Assembly: GCF_035083965.1 (NCBI RefSeq)
Contig: NC_089722.1
Span: forward strand, 42,904,697-42,968,696
Reading direction: 5' to 3'
Source: Branchiostoma lanceolatum
Lineage: Eukaryota > Chordata > Leptocardii > Amphioxiformes > Branchiostomatidae
Length of the DNA: 64,000 nt
The notes below the pieces were generated by a model, which saw nothing but the letters and a program-made list of their open reading frames with translations, did not search any database and was not told the origin of the DNA. The translations under genes were made by a program, and so were the position numbers. This document shows positions 32,601-64,000 of the stretch, in pieces. Positions within the stretch are counted from its first letter, which is position 1. The number at the start of each line of letters is the position of its first letter.

Positions 32601-35600
32601 TCTGTTTCAGGTTGACCCACCAGGGCCGCTCAGCAGCAAACCTCCAGCCTCTGCAACAACAACAACAACACTGTTTACATCAGCCTTCTGTTTCAGGTTG
32701 ACCCACCACGGCCGCTCAGCAGCAAACTTCCAGCCTCTGCAACAACAACAACAACAACAATGTTCACATCAGCCTTCTGTTTCAGGTTGACCCACCACGG
32801 CCGCTCAGCTGCAAACCTCCAGCCTCTGCAACAACAACAACAACAACACTGTTTACATCAGCCTTCTGTTTCAGGTTGACCCACCAGGGCCGCTCAGCAG
32901 CAAACCTCCAGCCTCTGCAACAACAACAACAACACTGTTTACATCAGCCTTCTGTTTCAGGTTGACCCGCCAGGGCCGCTCAGCAGCAAACCTCCAGCCT
33001 CTGCAACAACAACAACAACAACAATGTTTACATCAGCCTTCTGTTTCAGGTTGACCCACCAGGGCCGCTCAGCAGCAAACCTCCAGCCTCTGCAACAACA
33101 ACAACAACAACAATGTTCACATCAGCCTTCTGTTTCAGGTTGACCCACCAGGGCCGCTCTGCTGCAAACCTCCAGCCTCTGCAACAACAACAACAACAAC
33201 AATGTTTACATCAGCCTTCTGTTTCAGGTTGACCCACCACGGCCGCTCTGCTGCAAACCTCCAGCCTCTGCAACAACAACAACAACAATGTTCACATCAG
33301 CCTTCTGTTTCAGGTTGACCCACCAGGGCCGCTCAGCAGCAAACCTCCAGCCTCTGCAACAACAACAACAACAACAATGTTTACATCAGCCTTCTGTTTC
33401 AGGTTGACCCACCACGGCCGCTCTGCTGCAAACCTCCAGCCTCTGCAACAACAACAACAACAATGTTTACATCAGCCTTCTGTTTCAGGTTGACCCACCA
33501 CGGCCGCTCAGCTGCAAACCTCCAGCCTCTGCAACAACAACAACAACAACAATGTTCACATCAGCCTTCTGTTTCAGGTTGACCCACCAGGGCCGCTCAG
33601 CAGCAAACCTCCAGCCTCTGCAACAACAACAACAACAACAATGTTTACATCAGCCTTCTGTTTCAGGTTGACCCACCACGGCCGCTCTGCTGCAAACCTC
33701 CAGCCTCTGCAACAACAACAACAACAATGTTTACATCAGCCTTCTGTTTCAGGTTGACCCACCAGGGCCGCTCAGCAGCAAACCTCCAGCCTCTGCAACA
33801 ACAACAACAACAATGTTCACATCAGCCTTCTGTTTCAGGTTGACCCACCACGGCCGCTCAGCTGCAAACCTCCAGCCTCTGCAACAACAACAACAACAAC
33901 AACACTGTTCACATCAGCCTTCTGTTTCAGGTTGACCCACCACGGTCGCTCAGCTGCAAACCTCCAGCCTCTGCAACAACAACAACAACAATGTTCACAT
34001 CAGCCTTCTGTTTCAGGTTGACCCACCAGGGCCGCTCAGCTGCAAACCTCCAGCCTCTGCAACAACAACAACAACAACAATGTTCACATCAGCCTTCTGT
34101 TTCAGGTTGACCCACCAGGGCCGCTCAGCAGCAAACCTCCAGCCTCTGCAACAACAACAACAACAACAATGTTTACATCAGCCTTCTGTTTCAGGTTGAC
34201 CCACCACGGCCGCTCTGCTGCAAACCTCCAGCCTCTGCAACAACAACAACAACAATGTTCACATCAGCCTTCTGTTTCAGGTTGACCCACCACGGCCGCT
34301 CTGCTGCAAACCTCCAGCCTCTGCAACAACAACAACAACAACACTGTTTACATCAGCCTTCTGTTTCAGGTTGACCCACCAGGGCCGCTCAGCAGCAAAC
34401 CTCCAGCCTCTGCAACAACAACAACAACAACAATGTTTACATCAGCCTTCTGTTTCAGGTTGACCCACCACGGCCGCTCTGCTGCAAACCTCCAGCCTCT
34501 GCAACAACAACAACAACAATGTTCACATCAGCCTTCTGTTTCAGGTTGACCCACCAGGGCCGCTCAGCAGCAAACCTCCAGCCTCTGCAACAACAACAAC
34601 AACAACAATGTTTACATCAGCCTTCTGTTTCAGGTTGACCCACCACGGCCGCTCAGCAGCAAACCTCCAGCCTCTGCAACAACAACAACAACAACAATGT
34701 TTACATCAGCCTTCTGTTTCAGGTTGACCCACCACGGCCGCTCTGCTGCAAACCTCCAGCCTCTGCAACAACAACAACAACAACAATGTTCACATCAGCC
34801 TTCTGTTTCAGGTTGACCCACCACGGCCGCTCAGCAGCAAACTTCCAGCCTCTGCAACAACAACGTTGGGGAAAGTGTATTTCAATGTAGTTCTAGACAA
34901 TTAGAGCCTGTTCTCCCACTGCTTGAAGTAAAAGAATATGCATTGCTTACGTATAGGGAAATTGGTCTTGAAAGTTGTTTGGGTAAGTGTTCTAGATCTG
35001 TATCTGTAAAGCTGGTACAACTGCCCCTAGGTGTAACAATTTAGCTTCCCAGGCACACAGCACCTAACCTTAAAGTTGGTACCTCTAAGCTAAGACCATT
35101 GCAAAGCTACACCTCAACACAGCAGATTCTGTTAACTTATAGGACAAATCATCAGTTTTCCATGACAGTCACACTACGCCTGACCTATGACACACTTCCT
35201 TTACCTGTGGTGTTCGTCCATGGCTTGGTTCAGCTGCTTCACCACACAGTCTACATCTCCGACCAGCGCAACTTCAGCCGGGCGCGGGTTCCCCATCTCC
35301 TCCGCACACACGTCCACCTGTGGTAAGAAATACAAAATGTATCTGATTTGCTGGTCGTGACACACTAGGTACAGTACTAGAGCGGTTGTGCAGGGACTCA
35401 CCCCAGCAATCAGGGACAACAGATCATGATGATGATCATAACAGTGTATTCTGAGCCTCATGAGGATATTTCTGTTCTTATCATGTGCATTGGACCATCA
35501 CATTTTGTCGGGAGGATTACACCCTTACTAGTAGCGTACAGACGGGTAACTAACAAAGTGGACGTATTCAAACTCTTGACAGACTGACCTGTATAGTCTT

Positions 35601-38600
35601 GACCGTGGTTCTGAAGTTGGGAGGGGGGTGGTTATGCTAATGCTGGTTGCAGACTGACCTGTATAGTCTTGACCGTTGCGCTGAAGCGAGGAGGAAGGCC
35701 GAAGTGCAGGATCCAGTTTAGCCTGGCTCCTAGCAGCAGGATCACGTCAGCCTGCAGCAGGGCACGGGACCTGCAGGGGGGGCAGGGTTCCGGTCTAGTT
35801 TTCACAGAGCATTATAAGCCAGGTATCGATATCCAAACCTATTATAGCTCCCGAGGTACTGAAGGCAGCTTTTGTATTAGCATGGCGAGTTTACAGATAG
35901 AAATGTATCTCAATTCTGAGGATGCATTTCTACCATAATATATGATTGTAACGAGAAAGGCAGATAAAATGTTTCTGCACATTCACAGCTAACTATAAAA
36001 AAGAACATTCAAGGGATTTATTCATCTTTTAATTTACAACAAGGAAGGACTCGAACCTTTTCCTTAGTCTCTACCAGGGTCTACCTGGGTGGCATATTAT
36101 TTCAGGGTAGCGAGTATAGGGGCCCCGTAGTAATCAGATGGCACCCAGGCTGGGGTCTATCAGACTCCTAGGGTACTAAGTCGATAGAAATAGTAGAAAG
36201 ACAGTGAATAATAATCGCCACATGAGTTAGCCAGCCAGAGTTACCTTTTTGTTCTAGATTGTAGAGTTAGAAAGTAATAGGTAACCGACAAAAAACAGTA
36301 ATATAACAGTTACTGTGATCGGAGAGACTGCTATGAAAGTGTACCTTGCAGCAGACATGCACAGCGGATGGTCGTCAGGGACAACGCCCTTCCCCATGGG
36401 GGTCGGCAGGAACGGGAGTCCTGTCTTCTCCACAAACTGTCGTATACTTTTCTCTGCGTGGGAGAACGCTGCACCTGGGGTATCACACAGCAGTTTAACA
36501 ACCTGGGGTATCACACTAGTCTTACAGCCTGGGGTATCACATAGAAGTTTTTATAATCTGAGGTATCACAGCAGTTAAACAACCTGTGTTATCGATACAC
36601 AGAAGTTCAACATTAGCTGAGGTATCACACAGAAGTTCAACAACTTGTGGTATCACACAGAAGTTCAACAACATGTGGTATCACACAGCAGTTTCCATAA
36701 GACAGATGAAAGACACGGTCATTAATGTTTACTGGTAAAAAACCTACAATGAACAGGTAATCTATTTATTTATTTAATTTATTTATGAATCTTTAGGGTG
36801 GTCTGTTCAATGTTACCTTTCCCAATGATGACCAGAGGTCGTTGCGCTCCTGTCAAGACTGACGTCGCCTGAACCACTGCAGCGGGATCTGCCAACACCT
36901 TGGGCGGGGGTGGACAGCGCGGCACTGTGCGCAGCTGGGACAGGACCGCCTCCTTGTTGACCAGCTGTCCGGGCAGGTCGAGGTAACACGCGCCTGGCCG
37001 GCCGTACATGCTGGTCCGCACCGCCTTCTCCACGAAGAACGGGATGTCTCGCACCCCGGGAACCCTCGCCGCGTACTTGCAGTGCAGCCTGCTGCTTTCA
37101 ACCTGCAGGGGGGGACGATGGTAATGACTTAAGCTGAGAAGCTTTTGAGGATAAAAACAGCTGGCCTTGCATTGGTTTCTCCTGTCCTTTCATTGTACTT
37201 TATACAAGATGGACAAGAGTGCATTGGTTTCAAGATATATCGATCATACATGTGTCTAGATGGTCTAGAGAGTTGATATGTAGATATGATATTAATCCAA
37301 ACTACTCTTAACTTTTGTTTACAATTTCAAAGATTTTTAAACCCTGTTTTCTGTGAAATTGGTTATCCAGATTAATCTTGGCTGACCTTGACCTTTGCTC
37401 CTTGACCTCACCTGAGGATACTCCTGGAAGGCCCCCATGCTCTCCTGGTCCTCGTCGCAGGCTCCACCAATGACCAGCAGTGGCCAGCAGTTCACCATGG
37501 CGTTCGCCATTCCGCCAATCACGTGCAGGAGGCCTGGACCGGACACAACCAAGCACACGCCGGGCCGGCCGGTTAGGTATCCTGGGACAGAGAACAACAC
37601 AAGAGTTAGGCATTGCATTTGGTAACACAGTTGTCAAAACAAATAAGGTCTAACATCTCCTTCTTAGTACAAAAATCATTGTCGCTGTCAACTATTCATC
37701 ATGTGCTTGTTGAAAAGAGCTATATCAGGTGGAATTTGCCCAGTACAATGAACATGTATCTGCAGTATGTAGCATCTGTCTTCTCTGTCATGACCAGGGG
37801 AAAAGGTCAAAGGCTGGTTTGAGATCTCTTTCAATTTCTATTCATTGATATCAGTTGGCTCTTTGTCATTGGTCACATTCATCACCATCATCATGGTGTA
37901 ACAGGCCAGACTATACCCCTGCCAGAACATACCCAAGGTACATACTCACCAGGGCCTGTTACACTGGTAATGCTACACATATTGGACAAGGTGGATCTCG
38001 CAAATCTTGATTTATCTCAGAGTCCAAAGCAGTAAATTATGTGCCTGAAAAGTGAGGATAATCTTGGGGTTTGCGGAAAAGTGGGCTGTCTACCAAGCCT
38101 GACTTCCCTGCCAGCCTACCCTTTCTGGGCCCCAAGGCTATGCATGGGGCTAAGGCTCTAGAGCTAGAAAGGGTACCCAGGCCTAGGTAGACAGCCCAGC
38201 CTTTTCCGTGAACCCGGGATCTTGAGATCTTGCCCAAAGTCTTCCAGATGCACCCACAGTCTTACCAATGGCCTGCGCGGCATAGCAGGCCGACTGCTCG
38301 TTCCTCATGCACACATAGTGAATGCAAGAGTAGAGTAGAGTAGAGTAGAGTAGAGTAGATCCTTTCGGCCAGGTAGGAAAATCATATGCCAATTTAGGCC
38401 GCTCATCCGTTTACTGGATCGTGATTCCAGGCTTGTGAGGGCAGTCTGATGCTAATCTCCAAGAAGATCTAATGGTTTCAAAGACCGTATCCAACTGGCA
38501 AAAGGAGTTTTTATTGCAACCCGTTAGATCAAGGAGGTTTAATCTCTTGATTAAACCTCCTTGGTTAGATCTGCTTGGAGATTAAATGAATGCCTCTTCT

Positions 38601-38840
38601 TCTTTACTGCTTAGCCTCATATCTGAGATTATCTTATAGCTTACCAATGGCCTGTGCGGCGTAGCATGCCGACTGTTCGTTCCTCATGCCCACATAGTGC
38701 ACGCCGGCCTGCTGCAGCGCGAACCCCACCTCCACCACCGGGATGCCCACGATGCCGAACGCGTACTCCACGCCCTGGGCCTTCAGAGCGGCGGCCAGGG
38801 CAGCGGCGCCCGTCACTTTACTCTCGTCTGCCTCCGCCAT
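26604..38840 (-). CDS. HACL1: 2-hydroxyacyl-CoA lyase 1 (peroxisomal, TPP-dependent)
   Basis: Ten coding exons on the minus strand: 38840-38645, 37581-37412, 37102-36817, 36474-36345, 35770-35659, 35317-35205, 29220-29091, 28751-28489, 27801-27648 and 26777-26604. They keep phase and give 1,728 nt, 575 residues; human HACL1 has 578. The enzyme cleaves 2-hydroxy-fatty acyl-CoA to formyl-CoA and an aldehyde in peroxisomal alpha-oxidation. Visible signatures are the TPP-activating Glu in [78 protein letters not shown] and the Mg/TPP motif [13 protein letters not shown]...VVNNNGIYQ. The C-terminus is SSL, a weak PTS1-like end. The start is ATG 38840, just after an acceptor, so a 5' untranslated exon lies upstream. 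Five junctions carry tandem duplications. Confidence 0.93.
27190..27692 (-). repeat. 45-bp in-frame array at HACL1 exon 9 donor (11 copies)
   Basis: Eleven units with a 45-bp period repeat the end of exon 9 and its donor (TATGAACAG/GTAAGG). The frame stays open: each unit reads [15 protein letters not shown]. The first donor (27647) gives the family-like junction [17 protein letters not shown]. Every later donor keeps the same phase. The last copy has a GTGAGA donor and borders unique intron. Confidence 0.9.
27840..28330. other. HACL1 intron 8, possible degraded repeat
   Basis: No coding exon. Pieces such as ggcacctcctcaaacaggggacccgggtcc resemble the reverse complement of the 5S-SINE body, but too weakly to call. 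Confidence 0.25.
29221..34865 (-). repeat. Giant array (about 65 copies) at HACL1 exon 7 acceptor
   Basis: A unit of mostly 83-89 bp is repeated roughly 65 times over 5.6 kb. On the minus strand each unit holds an acceptor-like (ttg)n-cag, then the start of exon 7 (AGGCTGGAGGTTTGCTGC... coding [19 protein letters not shown]), then GTGAACA or GTAAACA. The real exon at 29220 is the terminal copy. Units differ in (aac)n length and in three core variants (cagggccgctcagcagc, cacggccgctctgctgc, cacggccgctcagctgc) that alternate in patches. The array makes up almost all of intron 6. Confidence 0.92.
34985..35075 (-). mobile_element. Possible LINE 3' tail fragment
   Basis: tctgtatctgtaaagctggtacaactgcccctaggtgtaac resembles the 3' tail of the LINE at 40898 and the tail pieces in the 14-kb element's arms. 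Confidence 0.4.
35580..35675 (-). repeat. Duplicated HACL1 exon 5 end and donor
   Basis: agactgacctgtatagtcttgaccg occurs at 35580 and 35651, each followed by a similar ctgaag.g.gga run. On the minus strand both read GTCAAGACTATACAG/GTCAGTCT. Only the 35659 copy continues into the coding exon. Confidence 0.8.
36060..36148. mobile_element. Small hairpin MITE fragment
   Basis: tctacctgggtggcat is inverted relative to gatggcacccaggct. Its end matches the hairpin at 17894-18002. Confidence 0.4.
36472..36692 (-). repeat. Tandem array at HACL1 exon 4 acceptor
   Basis: About eight units of 22-33 bp read cctggggtatcacacagcagtttaacaa on the plus strand. On the minus strand this is the intron end ctgctgtgtgataccccag before exon 4. 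The copy at 36474 is the used acceptor; most others keep or nearly keep the AG. Confidence 0.75.
37712..37850 (+). mobile_element. 5'-truncated copy of the tRNA-derived SINE
   Basis: It matches the body of the SINE at 23472-23782 (gagcta..ggaattt.ccc.gtacaatgaac..., ctctgtcatgaccag, gctggtttgagatct) without the tRNA head. It lies in HACL1 intron 1. Confidence 0.6.
38074..38208. mobile_element. Hairpin MITE in HACL1 intron 1
   Basis: cggaaaagtgggctgtctacc is mirrored by ggtagacagcccagccttttccg, and inner segments (cctaccctttct / agaaagggtacc) also pair. Confidence 0.6.
38262..38360 (-). repeat. Displaced copy of HACL1 exon 1 end plus donor
   Basis: The minus strand reads [20 protein letters not shown] followed by GTAAGA, a near copy of the exon 1 end and donor (38645-38705). 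It lies 0.3 kb inside intron 1 in the same orientation. It adjoins a (agagt)n microsatellite at 38327-38358. The copy is a pseudo-exon without an obvious acceptor. Confidence 0.8.
38453..38584. mobile_element. Hairpin MITE with CTCCAAG ends and inner palindrome
   Basis: taatctccaag.agatctaa is mirrored by ttagatctgcttggagatta. The core aaggaggtttaat/attaaacctcctt forms a second palindrome that also occurs alone at 48743-48774. Confidence 0.6.
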
Positions 38841-39735
38841 GATGTAATGTACCAACCTGTGGGGAGAGGGAAGGCACAGAACACTTCATTCCCCGGTGTG
38901 CAAGATTCGAGAGGGAATTCAGGCACATGAGCAATGTACCTGAGATTTGAAGCACCAAAGAGTACAAGGTAACCAAGAAGCACCTAGCAAAACAGCACCA
39001 TGTGACTTATTAGTTTTACAGAGAAATACAACAACAGCAACAAGAACATAATAACTCACGTACAAGTCTTAATCTGATAGAAAAGTCGTTCTGTGTCTGT
39101 CTAGGAATGTACTAGACGTGCAGTGAAAGTTGTAGAGTTCAGTATCTGAGCTCCTAACACGATTAAATCAGGTGCAATGCTCGTTCGGTCATGTCACACC
39201 CCTCCACGACGTGGACTTTGTATGTTTTGGTCTGACAGAGGTCAATGGCCTTGCGGTCACTCACTCTCGTGCCCAGACTATGTAGTAAAATAGCGTAACA
39301 AAGGAAGTTTTTGGTTTCTATTGCACTTTCAGATAGTTGAAATAAAGTTGTGTCTATATTGTCGGCTAGATGAGACGTATACTTTATAGTTTAGGTGGCC
39401 CGATTACTTTGAATCTTGAGAACGAGAAGCAAATTGGCCGATTCCACTTTTTAACAAGTTTGCTGACTTTGGGTGTACCGTCATCGGAAAAAAGAAGTAC
39501 TCGTTAGTCTAGATTTATCTTATATGTTTTCGAACTCTCTTAAAAGTGTAAAGTAAAGAGTATAACTTTATAAGGATGTGTAACTAAACTATTGTAACGA
39601 CCCCACCCTATAGTGTACCAGTCCCGACCGTTGCCAGGCCGGTTGCTAAGGGAAGCCCAGCTCCAACAGATATCGAGTTTCCACCTTTGCTGTCAAAGTC
39701 GTCTCATGTCGTTCTTCGAAGTCGCCTTGGCAAAC
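38841..39735. promoter_or_regulatory. Divergent HACL1 / CFAP119 promoter region
   Basis: The two genes start about 0.9 kb apart and face away from each other. An acceptor (ctctccccacag) just upstream of the HACL1 ATG implies a non-coding first exon in this stretch. Near 39642, gttgctaagggaag resembles one half of an RFX X-box (with cgttgcc at 39629), which would suit a ciliary gene. Confidence 0.4.
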
Positions 39736-60325
<20,590 letters not shown>

Positions 60326-61850
60326 CCTTGTGGAACCCCTGGATTCAATTAATGGAAAATTAACTTGTCTGTCAGACGTGTCTGAGTTGTCACTGGATGT
60401 AACAGCCAATACAATGTATCAACTATAAATATAGTTTTATGTTTTCTTCTTTACGTGTAAATATGTATTTCAATGGCTGTTGGGGAATCTTTGTTTGTCA
60501 AAAGAAGTGGAAAATTCAGTTGTTTTGCATAAAACTTGTTGAGGTTTACATGATATCCTTAGACCTTTGTGAACATGTCAAAGATGCACTTAGACTTAAA
60601 TTTTGTCGTCCTTTTAAATGTAAATATCAAATCATTTTGAAAACTTCTAAGAAAATCTTTAGCTGTAGTTTTGCTGTGCACAAAGGTGTGATACATTTTG
60701 CACTGATTGTGTTGAAAACCGATGGTACTCATTAAACCATTAGAAATATCTGTTTGTCTTTTGTTGTCAAAGTGTTGAGGTGATGGAAAGGGTGTATTTA
60801 CCTTCTGACTGTGAAATCACAACTGTTACAGATACCAGAAATTGTTATGTGTAAAGCCACACAAATTCATTCTTTGGTTTCTGGACCTTAAAAGATAATG
60901 CTATGACTATGATTGGAATATCAACATGAAAACAGAGTCTGATGGAAAGTCTACCTTCAAGTTGGTACACACTGTTTCAGGGAGTCAGGTGCAAATTTTT
61001 ACCCAATCCTTCTGTTTTCATGATGTCTTAATATTTTACATAAAGATGTCTGAGACCCAAGGAATTATATTGATGTCATCTAACATGAGTTGACTACTCT
61101 CAACTGTTAATACAACGAAGGTGAGTAGGAAACAACTTTTATGCTTTATTTTCATCATTTCAGAGTTACACCATAGACCTCAAATTTCACTATCACCAGT
61201 AAATACAATTTACAAATCAACTTTGTTTTTGTAACTGTCAAAAAATCTAACAGCATTTGTTGGAGATCATAGAACAGTCTCTAATAGTATATACTTACAC
61301 ATGTATGACAACATGTTGAACAAAGTCAATTGCTACAGATGCTTCCAAAGTTTGATATGGACATTGAAGAGAAACCTTTATTACTCAATCTCATTGCTTG
61401 TACACTCAGAAACGGTAAACAAAATTAAATTCTGGGCTCAAATATATACAGTACAATCTGCAGGTCATATAAACATCTGGGTCACAAAACTCCCTACATT
61501 TACTGCATAGGTAGAATTTCAATTGCTTTAGATTATATTAAGGAGTCAGTATGAAATCTCAGTAGTGGTCTTGAATGTAGTAGAAGTCTAATAAAAATAT
61601 ACTGCGTAATCAAATATATTCTGTTGAACAATGAAAAAAGTTTTAGAAAACAATAATGTACAAAAATAACCTACACCGTAGAAGTCATATTAGATAAGTG
61701 ATCATTGACAAATGCTTGCTGTTTTGATTTGCTCGCAACATTCAAGTTGATGACTTCAATTTTCAACAGACACTTAGTGACATGGAGTCTCAACATTTCC
61801 TATGGTTGAATATCTCGAAATGAACAGCTTGGTTGCTATTTCAGTTTGAT
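60326..61850. other. CFAP119 3' untranslated region and spacer
   Basis: AT-rich, with no further gene seen. A taataaaa at about 61590 is a candidate polyadenylation signal, but it is far from the stop. Confidence 0.35.
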
Positions 61851-61854
61851 GGTT

Positions 61855-62199
61855 CTGTTACTCTGCCTTTATAACTGTGACAGCCTCTATGATAGCAATG
61901 GTGTCGGTTCTGACAGTTCAGTTTTTACAAGACAGACATGAAGAATCTCTACAATTTAACGGTCAAATATCTCGTAGCAAGGAAGTTTCAGGAGCTGGTT
62001 CTGTTACTCTGCCTTTAGCGCAGCATCGATGGTCGCGTTGGTGTCGGTACTAGCTGAGCTGCCGGGTGGGTTAGGGTTGTATCTATGATAGCATTGGTAT
62101 CGGTACTGACAGTTCAACTTTTAGAAGACAGACAAAGAATCTCAACAACTTATTGGTCAAATATCTCATAACAAGGAAGTTTCCGGACCACTGGTTCTG
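61855..62199 (-). repeat. Tandem copies of the last exon's stop-codon region
   Basis: gttctgttactctgcctt(t/c)a recurs at about 61855, 61999 and 62196. It is followed each time by a version of the coding end (minus strand [15 protein letters not shown] stop) and by ggtcaaatatctc.taacaaggaagttt upstream of the next copy. Confidence 0.8.
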
Positions 62200-63840
62200 T
62201 TACTCTGCCTTCAGTGCGGCGTCGATGGTCGCGTTTGTGTCGGTACTGGCTGAGCTGCCGGGCGGAGAGAAGGCCTGGGGGCGCCCGGCGTCCTGCGACT
62301 TGGACGTGTGCTCCACCAGCGAGATCACGACGAACGCCCAGTTGTACAGGTACTGTGCCGGGACCGAACCGTGCTTCGATACCGCGCCGTGAGGGATGTC
62401 TGGGGAAATAATAGAAGACAGCACAATGTAGTTCTGTGATTCATGAACTATGGATATCTTGCCCTTTCTTTCTTATGCTACACTTAGAAAAGTCATTCAG
62501 TGTGATATAACCAGCTGCTGATGCTTGTCTGTAAAGCTAGTGTGCATGAATTCAGAAAGTTCAGCATACTCCTTTCAAAACAAACCACTGTGAACGACCA
62601 GGGATTATTAAATCCAATATGCCTAAATGGACAATCATAAACTATTGACAATAACTTTCTCCGCACAAGGTTACTTAAGCGTCCGGGTCAGCGTATATAT
62701 TCAGTCCTTCTCATGGAAGCCAAGAGGCCAAATTCACAGCAGAGAATTGACTATCAAACAACTGATACATGTAACTAGAGATACTGGGATGGACTAGAAA
62801 ATTTGGATGAGGCAATGGAGAAAGATTAATATGGTATAAAATCTGGCTAGTTGGGCAACCCTGGCATGTACATGCTGAACTAATGAATAAATAAATATGG
62901 TATAAAATCTGTTACAGCACTATGTTAAATATATGGTTGATATATGGTCGATAGATGATGATACATGTACACTGTCAGGCAAGTGAGATTTCTTACCGCT
63001 GAGATGTGTGAGGATGGCGTCCGGCTGAAGAGTCACATCTTTGGACGTCGGGTCGAAACTGATGATCATCTTCATCAGCTCACTCGTCACACGCTGCAGG
63101 GGGAGGAGGGGAATGTTAGACAGCTGCAGTTTGTAAGTTAGCTGCTAGGTGGACAAAGATTTAATTTCCAAGGGCTACGCTTCAAAAAAATTGTTGAAAC
63201 ATACGTTTTTTCATTTTTTTTTATTCATTTGTTCGGCTGCGTACAATGTACAGCAGCCAAGGCTGCCCGACTAGCTATTGCTATTACAAGGGGCCAGCCA
63301 TAAGTTTAAGTCTGCATATAGAAAATATGTTCAATTATTGCAGTTGGAAATAAAGCAAAAAGCTGGATTGTCCGGCCAGAATATAACATTCAACACTTTA
63401 TGGAACAGCTCTGTGTGTGTGTGTGTGTGTGTGACTGTGTGTGCGCATGTGTGTGTGTGTGTGTGTGACTGTGTGTGTGTGTGTGACTGTGTGTGTGCAT
63501 GTCTGTGTATCTGTATCTGATATATGTGTTAGAGTGTGTGTGCATGCATGTGCACATGTGAGCGCCTGGTCTGTGTGTGTTTAAGGGGGGGGGGGGGGCG
63601 GGGTTATCCTGACCTGTTTTGCTGAGTTCCACAGCTCGAACTCGCCCAGTGCCGCCTTGTCAGCCCAGAAGATTCCCAGGACGGCCTTTAAGATTCGGTG
63701 GATGATGGGCGGGGGGTCCTTGTAAGACTTGAGCTCGGCGAAGGCTTGCACGTCAAGTTTGGAGACACTCTGCCGCAGATCAACCAGCATCAGGCGGTCG
63801 AACATGATGTCGATACGGGTGTCGTCATCCTTCTCAATCT
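62200..63840 (-). CDS. Dynein-stalk-like domain protein, 3' end (partial gene)
   Basis: Three exons on the minus strand: 63840-63614, 63093-62997 and 62399-62200 (stop TAA). Phases agree. The 5' part lies outside the window, because the first exon starts at an acceptor with two carried-over bases. The sequence ([21 protein letters not shown]..., [51 protein letters not shown] in parts) resembles the region beside the microtubule-binding stalk of dynein heavy chains, where 'elk.yk.PP..v..v..aV' and 'F...l..fd.' are typical. The C-terminus after this block is short and Ser/Pro-rich, so it is not a full dynein heavy chain. I do not recognise the gene; a ciliary function is only a guess. Confidence 0.6.
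63411..63600. repeat. (TG)n microsatellite and G run
   Basis: Long tg/gt tracts with act and cat interruptions, then a run of about 14 G at 63585-63599, inside an intron. Confidence 0.9.
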
Positions 63841-64000
63841 CTGCAGTTAAACACAAAATAGATAAAAAAACTGATATTTCTATACTTTTGATCCCACTTA
63901 GTTTTGTCTCGAGCTTTAAATTTTGTTCTGTTCCACTCATTGTTGTTATTTTAGGCTGACAAAAGTACATTGACTATGTCATTAATTTCAATTGTCATGA

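Overview
The window looks like nuclear DNA of an amphioxus (Branchiostoma-like cephalochordate). The reasons are intron-rich genes with vertebrate-type orthologues, short exons with GT-AG introns, several non-autonomous DNA elements, 5S- and tRNA-derived SINEs, a Penelope-like element, and many tandem arrays that start at exon-intron borders. The species is inferred from content. I hand-assembled every gene model from splice sites, reading phase and family similarity.

Layout: (1) 1-2.7 kb, a one-exon leucine-rich-repeat receptor on the minus strand. (2) 2.9-4.1 kb, a fold-back Penelope-like retroelement remnant. (3) 7.9-9.05 kb, an XK-related membrane protein (+). (4) 10.6-18.9 kb, an eight-exon mitochondrial fission regulator gene of the MTFR family (-), with a hAT-like element in its last intron. 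(5) 21.3-24.1 kb, ARMC1 (+), head-to-head with MTFR across a compact promoter. (6) A short RTE-type LINE fragment. (7) 26.6-38.8 kb, HACL1, peroxisomal 2-hydroxyacyl-CoA lyase (-), rebuilt as ten exons and 575 codons. (8) 39.7-60.3 kb, a CFAP119/CCDC189-like ciliary gene (+), head-to-head with HACL1. Its 15.3-kb intron 7 carries a 14.26-kb element with 631-bp terminal inverted repeats. (9) 62.2-63.84 kb, the 3' end of a gene with a dynein-stalk-like domain (-), running off the window.

The strongest recurrent signal is that short tandem duplications straddle gene-structure boundaries (splice donors, splice acceptors, stop codons) in MTFR, ARMC1, HACL1, CFAP119 and the last gene. They range from two copies to about 65. 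Some are in frame and open, so alternative donor use could add 15- or 20-residue repeats. Others make decoy acceptors or pseudo-exons. I recall amphioxus 'mirage minisatellites' being described around Adh; the density here is notable.

Functionally, MTFR and ARMC1 are both mitochondrial-dynamics proteins and share a divergent promoter. HACL1 (peroxisomal alpha-oxidation) and the ciliary gene form a second divergent pair.
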